Source: Magnolia sinica
Taxonomy: Eukaryota > Streptophyta > Magnoliopsida > Magnoliales > Magnoliaceae
Length of the DNA stretch: 64,000 bases
Reading direction: 5' to 3'
Assembly: GCF_029962835.1 (NCBI RefSeq)
Contig: NC_080578.1
Coordinates: 104,573,759 to 104,637,758, forward strand
The position numbers were made by a program, and so were the translations under genes. Each line of letters starts with the position of its first letter. The stretch's first letter is position 1. Shown in pieces: positions 25,851-35,100 of the stretch. The notes under the pieces were generated by a model that did not search any database, was not told where the DNA came from, and was given only the letters and a program-made list of their open reading frames with translations.

Positions 25851-28800
25851 AACAGAGAAAAAGAAAGCTACAGAAAAACTGAAAAGAAAAGAAAATACAA
25901 AGGCCCAACCCAGGGCAAACCCAAAGATCAAGGCGCCCAATCTCTAAACAAAACAAGCGTCCTGGAAAACACTGCAGCTGACAAAGTAGAAATGCTCCTA
26001 AAAAACCGGTTATTTCTTTTCGCCCAAACCACCCCAAGGACTGAATAAGAAAACACGCAATGCTTTTAAGTTATTTTGGTCTGAAGATCAATATCAAAGA
26101 AAGTGAGATCTTGGATTGCAAACTGAATCCAAAGGAAGTTGTCAGATTAGTAAAGGTATTCAGTTGTAAGGCAAGCAACCTTCCTTTGTATATTGATAAG
26201 CCTCCAAGACACTTGCAGGCCAAGGTAATCAAAAGCATAGAACAAAAACCGACTAGTTGCAATAACAAGTACTTGTCTCTTATAGGTAGAATCAACCTAA
26301 TAAGGGCAGCTATATCTAACATGCATTTATATTTCATGCTATTTTTTCAATGCCCAGCTAGTGTGTTCTTAGTTGGTTGGAAAAGTTTAGGGAGGGGTTT
26401 CTGTAGAGAGACAAAACATGAGCATAAGTTCCATGTCATGAAATGGAACGAAGTATGCAAACCAATTACCAAAGGCAGCGCTGGCATGAGAGAATTGAAA
26501 TTAATGAACATGGCCCTCTCGGGGAACATAATTACCCCATCCCCTGCCCACCCTTAAAAAAGAAAGAAATACATAAAATTCAGAACCATGCTCAAGCCTT
26601 TTTCCCTCGAGTCTTTTGATTCTTTTTTTGGCTGATTTATTGTAATATTTTGGTGTTTTCCTTCCTCATCTTCGCCCTCTTTTCTTTTTTAATTAAAAAT
26701 GCCACCTTTAAAAGAAGAAGAAGAAGAAGAAGAAGACAAAAAAGATCAGAAGAGGCTCTAGAAAACCACCCCTTATCAATGTTCGCCCTTGAACATTGGG
26801 TTTGCATGCCTCTCGTTATCTTCTTTTTCTATCAATGAAATTGTTATTATTATGAACCTTGCCATGATAAATCCCTTTGAATCAGGTGTCTTAGCCTCTT
26901 AGGTAGGATCACGCATGCTAAAGAAGACCCTATCTTCTATGTCCTAATCACAAGGCATAAGCAGCGGGAAAAAAGAAATTTTATTCAACAAACAATAAAA
27001 AGAAGGAACATATTTGTGTGTGCCCTTAGCACATTGTGCACCTTTTGAAGTAAAACTGAAAGGAAAATCAAATAAATCAATAAGAAAAGAAAGAGATTGA
27101 GGGAAAAGACCCAACTGATCTCTAGCCGAATGCTAGAGATCATAGATGCAAGACTGTGAGCAAGCTCAACAGTCCTCTACATTAGAACTAGAGACCACTC
27201 TCTCTCCCTTCAACAGCACCATAGAGAAAATAAGAGAATTTCATAAATAGAATATTAATCAGCTTTTTCTATTCCATCAGCCATAGGTCCTATTTAAAAT
27301 CAACCTTACAATCTGTAATAAAGGATAAGTAATTTAAAAATCTGTGAAAATAGGAAAGCACCTAAATACAAAGCATTCTAATTAAGAAAATGCCTAAAAT
27401 AAGAAGATACTTAGATGAGAAAATATTTAAAATTATTCCCCGCCTAAAATAAAGATATGAATGAAATAGCAGATTTCCTAATCTAGAGATTTGAAAGAAA
27501 TGGGAAGTGATGATGGGCTAAAAAAGGAAGGTGGTCCTTTTCTTATACACACGTGCGGAGCGTGCATGTGTGATATGTGGGCATTTTCTTCCAATCTTGA
27601 TCAATGGACTTGTGTGGCCATTTGGTTGCATCACCTCTCCTTCCTAAAAGTGCCTTCAGAACTGAAAATTAAAAAGAATTGTTGAAAATAGAAAAAAGGA
27701 CCCATAGTTGGGGCTTTGTGCAGATAGAAGTGCTGAACAGGTCAGGCCTCTTTCTTGGGCCTGCAGTTTTACATCCTGAATAATTCGGGCTAATCGGCAT
27801 TAATGTAGTATGCACAGATCAATCCAAACTATCCAGATTGTGGGGCCTGATATCAGTGAGGAGTATCCTGATATTTACAGTGACTGAGTGATCCTAGCCA
27901 TACAACTAGTGTCGATCAAATGTACATCCAAAAAAACAATCAAATGTACATCCTAAAAACCAACAGGACGGAGGTCCAAATTCAGTGGCCTAATAATCAG
28001 GACACATTGGTATGCATGTATACCAATTGAGATTGTGTACCAATTGAAACTGTCCAAATTGTGGGATCCACCACCAATGAAGCATATCGTGAAAATTGCC
28101 CTGGTTGAGTGATCCTAGCCATCCAACTGCAGCCAAAGAATAAACAGGCAAAAGGTCTAAACCAGGGCCGATGATATGGATGGGCTGGAAAGTGAGAAAG
28201 TGCATGCACTGATCAGAAATAAATAACATGCCATGCGAATGGTGGACAAGTGGCAACCATTTAGAGAAATGGAGGGACCAGATGTATCCCAATTTGGAAA
28301 ACAAAATGCAGCCCAACAGAAGCAAAATGAGAGGTAGTTCAGCAACCTGGAATTTGAAGCTTACTTGAGGGCCTGTTTGGATTGTGGGAAAAGAAAAGGG
28401 GAAAAAATGAAGCACTTTTCCTATGTTTGGATACCAAAGTAATAGTGGATTCTGCACAGCAATATTATCCAAACACCATAGTAAAATTTCTTAGGCACAA
28501 GATACAATGTTTTTTTTTTTTCTTTCTTTTTTGTCAGAGGAAAATGAGATTTCTGATTGCTATCCAAACAAGACCCCCAAAAATGGAATCCATGGGAATC
28601 CACCATTGGATAATCATTGCACATTTCTTTTCCCACTATCTAAACAGGCCCTAAGAATCCAATTCCAGGAATTGTGTTCTTGAAAAATTCGTGCTGCCAG
28701 TCATTACCGGAAGCCTGAAATCGGAATTCAATTCCAATGAATTAGCAAGCCAGCTTTTTCAGAAAGAATCATAAATGAGTTAAGATCAGGAATTGAGCCA

Positions 28801-29062
28801 ATTCCAAAAAACAAATGCAATAGAGAAAGGAAAGAAAGAAGGAATTCGAGGAAAGCAAGAGAAGAAACTTAACAAATGAATTGAATTAGAGAAGAAGATG
28901 GAAAACGGACCGCTGATGGCATCGCGTCGAGTGAGCTTTGGGGCAGGAATTGGGATTGGTTTCTCATTCTCTGGGAGTGCTTGGATCTTTCCGGTTATGA
29001 AAGCCATGCGATCCGCTCCGCTATCTGAAAGCCTCCTTCGCCTAGCATCTCTTTTCCCACCT

Positions 29063-29067
<5 letters not shown>
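12006..29067 (-). CDS. GET2: GET2/CAML-type ER receptor subunit, two exons with a 16.3-kb intron
   Basis: GET2-type proteins pair with GET1 in the ER membrane, capture the GET3 ATPase and insert tail-anchored proteins. CDS = complement(join(12006..12637, 28911..29067)), 262 aa. Exon 1 encodes an N-terminal Arg cluster (RRRR at 9-12, then [17 protein letters not shown]), the type of motif that binds GET3. Exon 2 encodes an acidic/Ser-rich linker and three predicted membrane segments near 151-168 ([14 protein letters not shown]), 180-197 and 238-259, ending MQYW. Joining AGC G|GTCCGT (donor at 28910) to CTGCAG|TTGGT (acceptor at 12638) keeps phase 1 and makes Val53; 157+632 nt is divisible by 3. 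The donor is GT but weak beyond that. A small additional exon in the intron cannot be excluded. The homology call (plant G1IP/GET2, At4g32680-like) is from memory of the motif arrangement. Confidence 0.8.
12803..13655. mobile_element. hAT-type MITE with 8-bp target duplication GTTATAAT
   Basis: The element begins CAGTGTTCGAAGTATC and ends AATTCAAACATTG (its complement begins CAATGTTTGAA). It is flanked by GTTATAAT at 12795-12802 and 13656-13663. An 8-bp duplication and CA-starting ends fit hAT. Subterminal sequence is packed with ATCGATA/GATATCG-type palindromes, and there is no transposase frame. It lies in the GET2 intron. Related fragments occur at 17400-17640, 57450-57730 and 61530-61855. 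Confidence 0.9.
13780..14060. repeat. Dispersed repeat family A, copy 3
   Basis: TTCAAGTCAGCTAATGCAAA, GGCAGACAGGTGCAAGATCC and a later GTTTTCCAACCCGTCCAC match the copies at 2630-2960 and 3480-3790 in the same order. It is non-coding and lies in the GET2 intron. Confidence 0.6.
14061..16099. other. GET2 intron interior, unassigned 185-codon frame at 14524-15081
   Basis: A plus-strand frame at 14524-15081 (185 aa) has a Lys/Glu-rich stretch ([20 protein letters not shown]) after a Phe-rich run. I recognise no domain, so it may be a decayed repeat or chance. The rest holds GTGGGCC-type repeat words and an A/G-rich run at 15395-15426. No splice-competent host exon was found. Confidence 0.35.
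16100..16270. repeat. Dispersed repeat also present inverted at 51690-51860
   Basis: TGTAATAGACTATTA, TGATTGTAATCAAG and TTTTGTGCTCTCATT followed by CCCCAAACCTG and AGGAGGGCTG all occur at 51690-51860 on the other strand. The repeat is therefore shared between the GET2 intron and a sugar-transporter intron. Confidence 0.7.
16380..16570. repeat. Palindromic-word repeat (AGCGTAAGCTA theme)
   Basis: The segment is built from variants of GTAGCGTAAGCTAC, GTAGCGTGTAGTAC and ATAGCATACTACATAG, the kind of subterminal sequence seen in the hAT-type MITEs of this window. Ends and target duplication were not identified. Confidence 0.45.
16630..17029. repeat. Tourist-like MITE left end and diverged repeat
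   Basis: TAAGGGCCTGTTTAGCCCGC at 16631 matches the TAA|GGGCCTGTTTGG ends of complete MITEs elsewhere in the window. No matching right end was found, so this is a fragment. Downstream text is GTGGAGCCCACAG-type repeat. Confidence 0.5.
17030..17240. repeat. Degenerate ATGG/TGCATG short-tandem-repeat region
   Basis: Runs of GGATGGATGGATG alternate with TATGTATG and GCATGCATGG. The open frames running through it on either strand (for example 16704-17156) are repeat translations. Confidence 0.7.
17400..17640. mobile_element. hAT-type MITE fragment (ATCGATA theme)
   Basis: It shares the phrases GTAAACATG.GTCTTTT, TTTCCAAGTATCGGTGATAT, CAATACATG and GATACTGATATT with 61660-61855, and more distantly with 12803-13655 on the opposite strand. 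It is truncated. Confidence 0.6.
17640..19015. repeat. Degenerate minisatellite split by a CGTTA-themed insertion
   Basis: 17640-17950 and 18650-19015 consist of degenerate copies of a unit like GGAGACACATGGCAAAAAGAC alternating with CATGACATTTTCC. Between them, ~17951-18645 is unrelated AT-rich DNA with TAACG/CGTTA words at both ends (GTTATGTAACG and AACCGTTAAGTTGG), consistent with a MITE inserted into a once-continuous minisatellite. A target duplication was not resolved. Confidence 0.65.
19350..20830 (-). mobile_element. Degraded L1 LINE, 3' part
   Basis: Minus-strand fragments resemble the C-terminal part of plant L1 ORF2, including [20 protein letters not shown] (at ~19430-19490) and further pieces up to ~20830. 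Several stops and frame changes interrupt it, and no intact frame remains. A GT-rich run at 19629-19638 lies inside. It lies in the GET2 intron. Confidence 0.55.
20851..21065. mobile_element. Short MITE with perfect 27-bp terminal inverted repeats
   Basis: TGGACTGTCCATTAGGTCCA plus GTCCACT at 20851-20877 is exactly complementary to 21039-21065. The 215-bp element is non-coding. No clear target duplication is visible, so the superfamily is open. The perfect arms suggest it is relatively young. Confidence 0.8.
21540..22500 (+). mobile_element. Ty3/gypsy integrase-region fossil
   Basis: Pieces of a plant Ty3/gypsy integrase region are recognisable in order: a CHVCQ-like zinc-binding start, an FIREVI/HNIPKS-like core segment, a QTEVVNR-like segment, and the [20 protein letters not shown] / FKEGE downstream stretch. 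The element is clearly broken, with many breaks. No LTRs were assigned, so it is a fragment or a heavily deleted old copy. It lies in the GET2 intron. Confidence 0.7.
22501..23629. other. GET2 intron sequence, no gene recognised
   Basis: It contains GTGGACCACC-type repeat words (22860-22900). A short LINE-like or SINE-like 3' end begins with a T-rich stretch at 23451-23475 (ATTTTATTAAAAG). No domain can be called. Confidence 0.4.
23630..25205. mobile_element. L1 LINE with internal 5' inversion (twin-priming pattern)
   Basis: On the minus strand, 24735 down to ~23630 reads L1 ORF2: [18 protein letters not shown], then [20 protein letters not shown] (~24290-24360), then the YDLV and GFFQGS region of the reverse transcriptase. 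From 24736 onward the plus strand continues with the next part of the same domain ([20 protein letters not shown] to [14 protein letters not shown]). A 5' segment inverted next to a sense 3' segment is the product expected of twin priming. Stops and frameshifts show it is dead. It lies in the GET2 intron. Confidence 0.7.
25206..26545. repeat. Tandem duplicate of the inverted L1 segment
   Basis: The text from ~24327 (AATTTTATAGGGGCTGCCTA) recurs from ~25212 (AATTTTATAGGGACTGCCTA) and runs through the same inversion junction into the same plus-strand segment ([20 protein letters not shown]; 26060-26520). The ~880-bp unit was duplicated after the L1 had inserted and inverted. The second copy is longer only because of the 404-bp insertion at 25656-26059. 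Confidence 0.8.
25656..26059 (-). mobile_element. 5'-truncated L1 insertion with 13-bp target duplication
   Basis: ATGCTTTTAAGTT at 25643-25655 is repeated at 26060-26072. The undisturbed site is visible in the sister copy at ~24749. The minus strand carries a terminal stretch of L1 ORF2 ([10 protein letters not shown]), then a TTTTG-rich 3' UTR (25725-25853 as CAAAA on +) and a short tail. The Phe/Cys-rich open frames come from the low-complexity run and are not genes. Confidence 0.88.
26546..28368. other. GET2 intron sequence with GTGGGGCC-like repeats
   Basis: A GAA microsatellite lies at 26712-26734. From 27800 to 28330, two related stretches contain CCAGATTGTGGGGCCTG / CCAAATTGTGGGATCC, each followed by a GTGATCCTAGCCATCCAACT-like phrase. 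The same family occurs at 45560-45790 and 59590-59830. No exon was found. Confidence 0.5.
28369..28651. mobile_element. Tourist-like MITE (283 bp)
   Basis: Ends read GGGCCTGTTTGGATTGTGGG and CCCACTATCTAAACAGGCCC, giving long imperfect terminal inverted repeats. Flanks are TGA on the left and TAA on the right, a decayed 3-bp duplication of the PIF/Harbinger type. It lies 0.3 kb inside the GET2 intron from exon 1. Confidence 0.8.

Positions 29068-29097
<30 letters not shown>
29068..29097 (-). promoter_or_regulatory. GA repeat abutting the GET2 start codon
   Basis: Fifteen uninterrupted CT dinucleotides on + (GA on the coding strand) end exactly at the ATG (29065-29067). A second tract lies at 29139-29169. 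GA-rich 5' leaders are common in plants and can bind BBR/BPC factors. A role here is inference. Confidence 0.6.
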
Positions 29098-29100
<3 letters not shown>

Positions 29101-29135
29101 ATCCGATGTTCTACGTTTTCTTTTTCTCCACAGCG

Positions 29136-29138
<3 letters not shown>

Positions 29139-29169
<31 letters not shown>
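29139..29169 (-). promoter_or_regulatory. Second GA repeat in the GET2 leader
   Basis: A CT dinucleotide run on the plus strand, 72 bases upstream of the GET2 ATG. It is most likely 5' UTR or core promoter, because transcription must start upstream of the GA tract at the ATG. Confidence 0.5.
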
Positions 29170-29172
<3 letters not shown>

Positions 29173-29279
29173 CCAATTTTGTTTTCTCGGATCGGAATCC
29201 TCTTCAGCGCCTGTTTTGCGCAGCCGCGTAAAAATGGACTCGTATTCGCTAGTGACCCCTCCGGTCCCCGCGTCGGTCG

Positions 29280-29560
29280 GTGCTGGGAAAAGCTCTGTGG
29301 GCCCCACCATGGTGTATGCGTTTGATCTGCGCCGCCCATTCATTTTTCCAAGGCTCATTCCAGGGCGTGAACCCACAAGTGAGGTAGATCCATATCCCAG
29401 CCGGACCACACCATGGGAAACACTACTCATTGAACTGCCACCGTTAAAAACTTGTGGGCCCAGCAAAAGTTTTGAATTAGCTGATATTTTTGCTTTTCCT
29501 AATCAACAGTGGTAAGATGGCAAATAAACATTTCAGTGGAATCTAAAAGGTTTTTAATGA
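29280..29560. repeat. GTGGGGCC-family repeat in the GET2 promoter
   Basis: It contains GTGGGCCCCACCATGGTG, CCGGACCACACCATGGGAAA and AAAACTTGTGGGCCCAGC, the recurring phrases of the family. It lies about 0.2 kb upstream of the GET2 ATG, so it may supply promoter sequence. Confidence 0.65.
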
Positions 29561-31016
29561 CATTTGTTCAATTGCCATTGTTTATTGTGAGACACATGAT
29601 TTGGCTCAAACGCTTATAACCCCAGGCGTTGAGATAGGTAAAGAAATAGTGAGAACTAAAATAATTCCACTCTTAATTCAATCACCTATAAATAAAAACC
29701 AATGATTCATCTATTTAGTGAGTTTTTTTTTAGGTTTTTTTTTTTGTGTTGTATAAATTTTTTCTTATCATAATAGTAAAAACAATTTAATTTATAAAAT
29801 ATAAAAATAGAATAAATTCATATATATTGAATAAAAATTAAAGATAAAAGCTTAGAATAATATTCATCGACGATCTAACATACCTGATGGTTTTTTTAGG
29901 TCAACAACTTAGGTGTAAACAAAGAGAATTTTCCTATTAAAAGGGGAAAAAATTATTCCTTATTACCTAACAGTTGGCCTAATTATAGATGGAAGGAAAT
30001 TATACTGCTCATAATTTATTTAAGTCTAATGTAATAACATGGTGGATATAATTACACTATTCTTAATTGAAAGCCCATCCATTGTGATAGTGTAAATGGC
30101 TTGTCATAAGATATTGCTCATGATTTGCAAGAAGTCTATTTTATCATTTATACTGCCCCCGCTACTTGGGGTTGCTATTGGACTGTGCCCAATCTATGGT
30201 ATCAGTTCTTTAAGTGCTTCACTACACCTCATAAAAGCTAGCCCACCAATTCAGTGACATTAATTGGGATACTCCATTGAAAAGCATGCTGTATTTACTT
30301 TTAATTTTAAATACCTTACTACATTTTATTGAAAGAAAAAGTAAAAAATCTATGAAGGTGAGGGCATTTTACTGTTATAGGTGGACAATCATTTTACTAT
30401 GTAATTTTGTTTCCTTGAGCTGCTCAACTAAACCATCCAAATTATGGGCACTAATTTAGATGCCTGGTAAAAATTATTCCCACTTGGTTACAAATTACTT
30501 AGATGGTTGAACATTCATTAAAAGGTCACAAACTTAAAATATCCAGTGATTTTATTTCAAAAAACAACTGTATAAAAGCATAAGAGTTGATACTTGTTGA
30601 GCAACTTATTTTTATATTGTACTTGGCAACAATGTTTTCCACAATTTAGTTAGCTTAATTTCTTGTGTGCCTATATATAATGCTTAGCTGCACACTAATT
30701 CCCACGAAACTCATGTGAACTTTTTGATAACTTATCATACGTTATGTGAGTCCAAAATCTAAATGGTCCATAGATGCACCACTCTATAAAACCTTAAGGG
30801 CCCAACTTTAATTTAATTCAAAACTTTGGTAGGCCACAAAAAATGAAATTAATTTCCTCCATTAATTTGCATCTCTCTTTACTATGGCCAACTAGAGTTT
30901 TAGATCATTGTGAATATTGGTCTATTAGGGTTTCATGGGATGTCATATCACATGTACCATTCGAATTAGACGCCCATGACACCTGTTTAAAGGTGCACAC
31001 GTGTGCACAGGTGAAC

Positions 31017-31049
<33 letters not shown>

Positions 31050-31052
31050 GGG
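29561..31052. other. AT-rich divergent intergenic region
   Basis: This region lies between GET2 (-) and the TRIAP1-like gene (+). It is AT-rich, has a CT/TA microsatellite at 31018-31050, and shows no coding domain. Confidence 0.5.
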
Positions 31053-31586
31053 CAATGGTTCTATGCAGCTCATGGGAACTTCTCATGAGGTCAAGGTGTG
31101 TAGGCCCCACTACGCTGTATGTCGAACATCTACCTCATCAGTCAGATGGATCATTCCATTGTGAGCCTAGGGTTTAAAAATCAAGTCAATCAGTGACTTT
31201 TGTGGGCCACACCACATACAAAAGTTGAGAGAGGTTATCCTCCATTAAGACATTCATAATCATTTTTTGGGCCCACTAAGATGTGGTTCACAAATCCAGC
31301 TCATCCATCATGTGTGTTCCACTTGGATGAGAGGTCAGGCCAAGTTTCAGATGCATCCAAATTTCGGATGGGCTCCACCAAGTGTTTTTATATATTTTAG
31401 GCATGTTTTCACATGATTTTAGATGGTATGACCCACCTGAGTTTCTTATACGGCTGATTTTTGGCATATCCTATAGTTTAAAGGGACGCATCAAATGCGC
31501 AATATTGATGTTTGACGTACATAATGGTGGGGCCCACACAGCTCAACCTCATGGCGACTCCCTATGAGCTCGACTGTATAGAACCT
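31053..31586. mobile_element. MITE inserted in a TA microsatellite
   Basis: The left end GGTTCTATGCAGCTCATGGG (31059) is mirrored by CCTATGAGCTCGACTG followed by TATAGAACC (to ~31586). Both sides abut TATATA runs. The interior carries GTGGGGCCCACAC and related family words. The superfamily is uncertain because the TA-rich site hides the target duplication. Confidence 0.7.
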
Positions 31587-32085
31587 TTTATATATATATC
31601 CAAGGGACCATGGATAGGGGAGTGATTCGATACTCAGGCTATGCATGGCACTTGCAGGCACATGAAAAAGCCGTGAAAATGAAAAATGAACTTAAATTAA
31701 ACGGACTAATTGTGGAATCCGCTGTAGATTGGTTCCAAAAGTCAGATTGTAGTTGTGATTATTAACAGTACAATAAATATATATTAATCTAATAGTTGAA
31801 TTTCCAACAAAAGTAATCGTTGGTCACGATACATCTAAACAAGTGTCCATATGTTAGACGGTTTATTTTGAATTACCTGTTTGCAAGGCATGAAATTTCT
31901 CACTAAAATTTAGGTGCCTGCCTGCGTATCATTCATCAGAGTCTGCAGAGTATCAGTGTATGTTTTTAGGAGGTCCTTTTCTCGTCGCGTTAAAATCGGT
32001 CTACTTTGGAAATTCTGGGGCAGAGGTGAAGAGAGGGAGCTGTTGTTACTGTTCGGACAGCCGGGCGTGACCGAAAGAGGAGAAG

Positions 32086-32090
<5 letters not shown>

Positions 32091-32121
<31 letters not shown>
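32091..32121 (+). promoter_or_regulatory. GA repeat in the leader of the TRIAP1-like gene
   Basis: An AG dinucleotide run ends 47 bases before the ATG at 32169. It lies within the likely 5' UTR. GET2, the divergent neighbour, also carries GA tracts beside its start. Confidence 0.55.
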
Positions 32122-32122
<1 letters not shown>

Positions 32123-32168
32123 TGGTGGTGTTGGGCTTCGATTTCCAGCTGTTTGATTGAATGCATGA

Positions 32169-35100
32169 ATGGGGTTTAAGAAGAGGAGTTCTTCTACTAC
32201 AGCCAATGCTTCTCCATGTGCTCATCTCAGAGCTGCATACAATGACTGCTTTAACAGGTGGTTCCCTTTCCCTCACCCTTTCTCTGTCTGTCTCTGTAGG
32301 TTTGGGACTGTTGATGATGGAAATTGTGGCAGGTGGTACGCTGAGAAGTTCACCAAGGGTCAGTGGGACAAAGAGGAATGTATCTCTGAGTGGGACAAAT
32401 ACAGAGCTTGCCTTATTGTATGTTCTCCTCCTTCATTTTCTTTTTCCCGTTTTCTTTTTATTTTCCCGACATTTTTATGAAGCAATGACTAGTATCCCAG
32501 TAGTTAATCTCTATTGCAAGTTTTTCATGTTTTTATATTTCTAGGTTTTATGCCAAATTGTGGAAATATAACGATGCTTAAATAGAATTACTCATTTTTT
32601 CACGCATGCCAGTATTCTGTGCAGATGCCAAGTCTTTCTAACCCTTAATATAATTCCCCCAGGCACCCAATTCGGTCAAAGAAACAGGTTTCTTTTGATT
32701 CTTTTCAGCTGTTTTCTTTAGGGGTTGCTAAAAATATTGAAGACATGTATTTCACCTAAACTCGATGTTTTTTAGGGTGCAAAAAGGTAATCGAAGCTCC
32801 CATGTGACAACCATAGCCATCTGATGGTTGGCCTGCAAATGGACGGTTGACAACAACAACATAGCTAAAACCCACCTCTTGTGTGCAGTGGTTTCATGTC
32901 TAGCACATGTCAATGGCTGCGTCCCACCTCATAAGCAACATCATTGTGCTTGGCTGGAATGGAAACAACAGTAAGTTGGGCTGAGCATTGTACAATACCT
33001 CTTATATACTATTTGTTTATGCCAGATATGACCGCGTCAGATCCAATGACCTAGATGATGCCACATGGCAGCAAGATCTCTGTAAGAGTCAAGTCAAAGA
33101 TTTCTTTGGCTGCTCTGATGACCGAGAGAAATTAGAATTTGAGAAGTCACAAGTAGTCTAGAAAGGGTAACCTAGCTGGCTACGATGAGGATGCACATGT
33201 TGCATATCCAATTCATGTGGTAAAGCCAACCGCTCATCATAAAGGCCTCATGACCAAGGTTGGTTTTCAACCGAAACATGGTCATGACTAGTGACAGGTT
33301 CGGCCAATCCGCCACGATGGATTGTGTGGTCCCTACGGCCGAAGATATCTAGGGCACAAAATAGCGATTACGCTAACATGGCCTCATATTACGGCACATT
33401 ATTCACATTCATGCGAATAAGTAGATAATTATCACCATAAGCGGCGGCTCGAGAGAGACTCTCGTCCACGTAGTGGGGATACGATGTGCATGCAACCAAT
33501 GGACAACCCATGACAAACGACTACCCTACGCGTCGTCGTTTGATAGGCCACAACTGTCTATGGGTCCAGATGGTTATCTCCACATCAACAGACATGAGAA
33601 GTGACTATGAAGATCTCTCCTCACAATATTCCTCAGGGTTCTATAAATAGGAGGACGATTGAAGAGTTCCAAGCCCTTGCCAACCCAACATATATCAAAT
33701 CAAATCAACAACGCAACATTGTCTATCAATTTTATTCTTTTATCTTTTATCTTATCTTAGCACAACCTGTCTACATTGCTACATTGGGCCAGTCTTAGGC
33801 TAGGGGCAATGTAATATCATCCGTCTAAGCTACTACGCTGGACTAACTTAAACTAAGAGTGGTGTAATTCCCTTCCATCTACGCCAAGTGCTGGATTACA
33901 AGGAATACTTTTTCCTTTTCTCTTCCCGGTAGTGTAATTCCCTTCATCTACGCCCCAACCGTTGGACCAAGGAAGACTTAGATCTAAGACCTCGTCATCT
34001 ACGCTGCAAATGCTAGATCATACAGGAAATATCCTTTGTGGGTGCTCTCTTATCTTGTTAATACATTTGAGTTCTTTTTACTCACATATTGTACGTATTG
34101 GATCATCTCTACTATCACGGTGAGAGAATGTCCTTTCATTTGAAAGACAAAAATAACTCATTAGAAAGATGAACCCTCCCCTTCACAAATTGCTTGATTA
34201 CGCATATGATTGGCTAAATAGATGACCGAACTTCTTCAGTTCTCAGTCATTGGCAATTGTTCAATCCCTCCATCTATCTTGGCGCTTGGGGTTAAGGCGT
34301 TTGGTTTGGATTGAGTTGTAAAAAGCTCTGGTATCCTCGGGACTACACACTCACGCACGACCGAATTTTGTGCTAAACACCTTCTTTGGCACACTTGGTG
34401 GGACCCATATGCAGTGCTTGATCCATTTTTATAAGACGATGAGTAAGAGGTCCACGAGGCTTTCTACAATTCCAAAGGACCAGGAGACATGATATTTCGT
34501 ATCGATAATCATGGCCGTAATAGGCACTACTATTATTGATACGAGTATCAGCCATAACGGCCAATATGGGGGCGTAACGACTGTTACGATCCTCGTAACG
34601 GTTGATTTATTTTAAAAAAAAATTTGCGCGGAAAATTAAAAAAAATATATTTAGAAAATTTAGAATAATGTAAATATCCCAAATATGTATTAAATTTTTA
34701 AAACATGTTTATGGTAGCATAATGGTCCACTATTTGGTGAGAGTGTTGTATATGGTTTTTTGGCGAATTTATGAACATGGTTATGCGTGTCTAGTACACA
34801 TCACAATCAAGCATTATAACTAGAAATCGGAAAAAGGCCTAAATACTACTCTCTTTTTTTTTTTTTGAAAAATGGCCCACTAAGCTTCTATTCACCCAAA
34901 TCACTTTAATATATAGTTTTAATCCTAAAATCTATAGGGGTGGTCAAAATCTGTTATAGAATAATATAGGACAGTTTTTAGAATGAGAAAAGTGGAAAAT
35001 GGATTTAAAATTTTAAACAGAAAAAAAAAATGGTCATATTTTTACCGTTATGGGGTAATGGTTGTTTTGCCCTGTAATGGTTGATACGGTCAAAAAAACC

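Noticed and set aside
25612-26037. Phe/Cys-rich 'membrane protein' frame on the minus strand
   Set aside because: It is produced by a TTTTG low-complexity run in the 3' end of an L1 insertion with a clear target duplication.
28898-29515. 205-codon plus-strand frame opposite GET2 exon 1
   Set aside because: It is rich in Ser-Leu runs from the CT microsatellites and runs antisense to the recognised GET2 N terminus.
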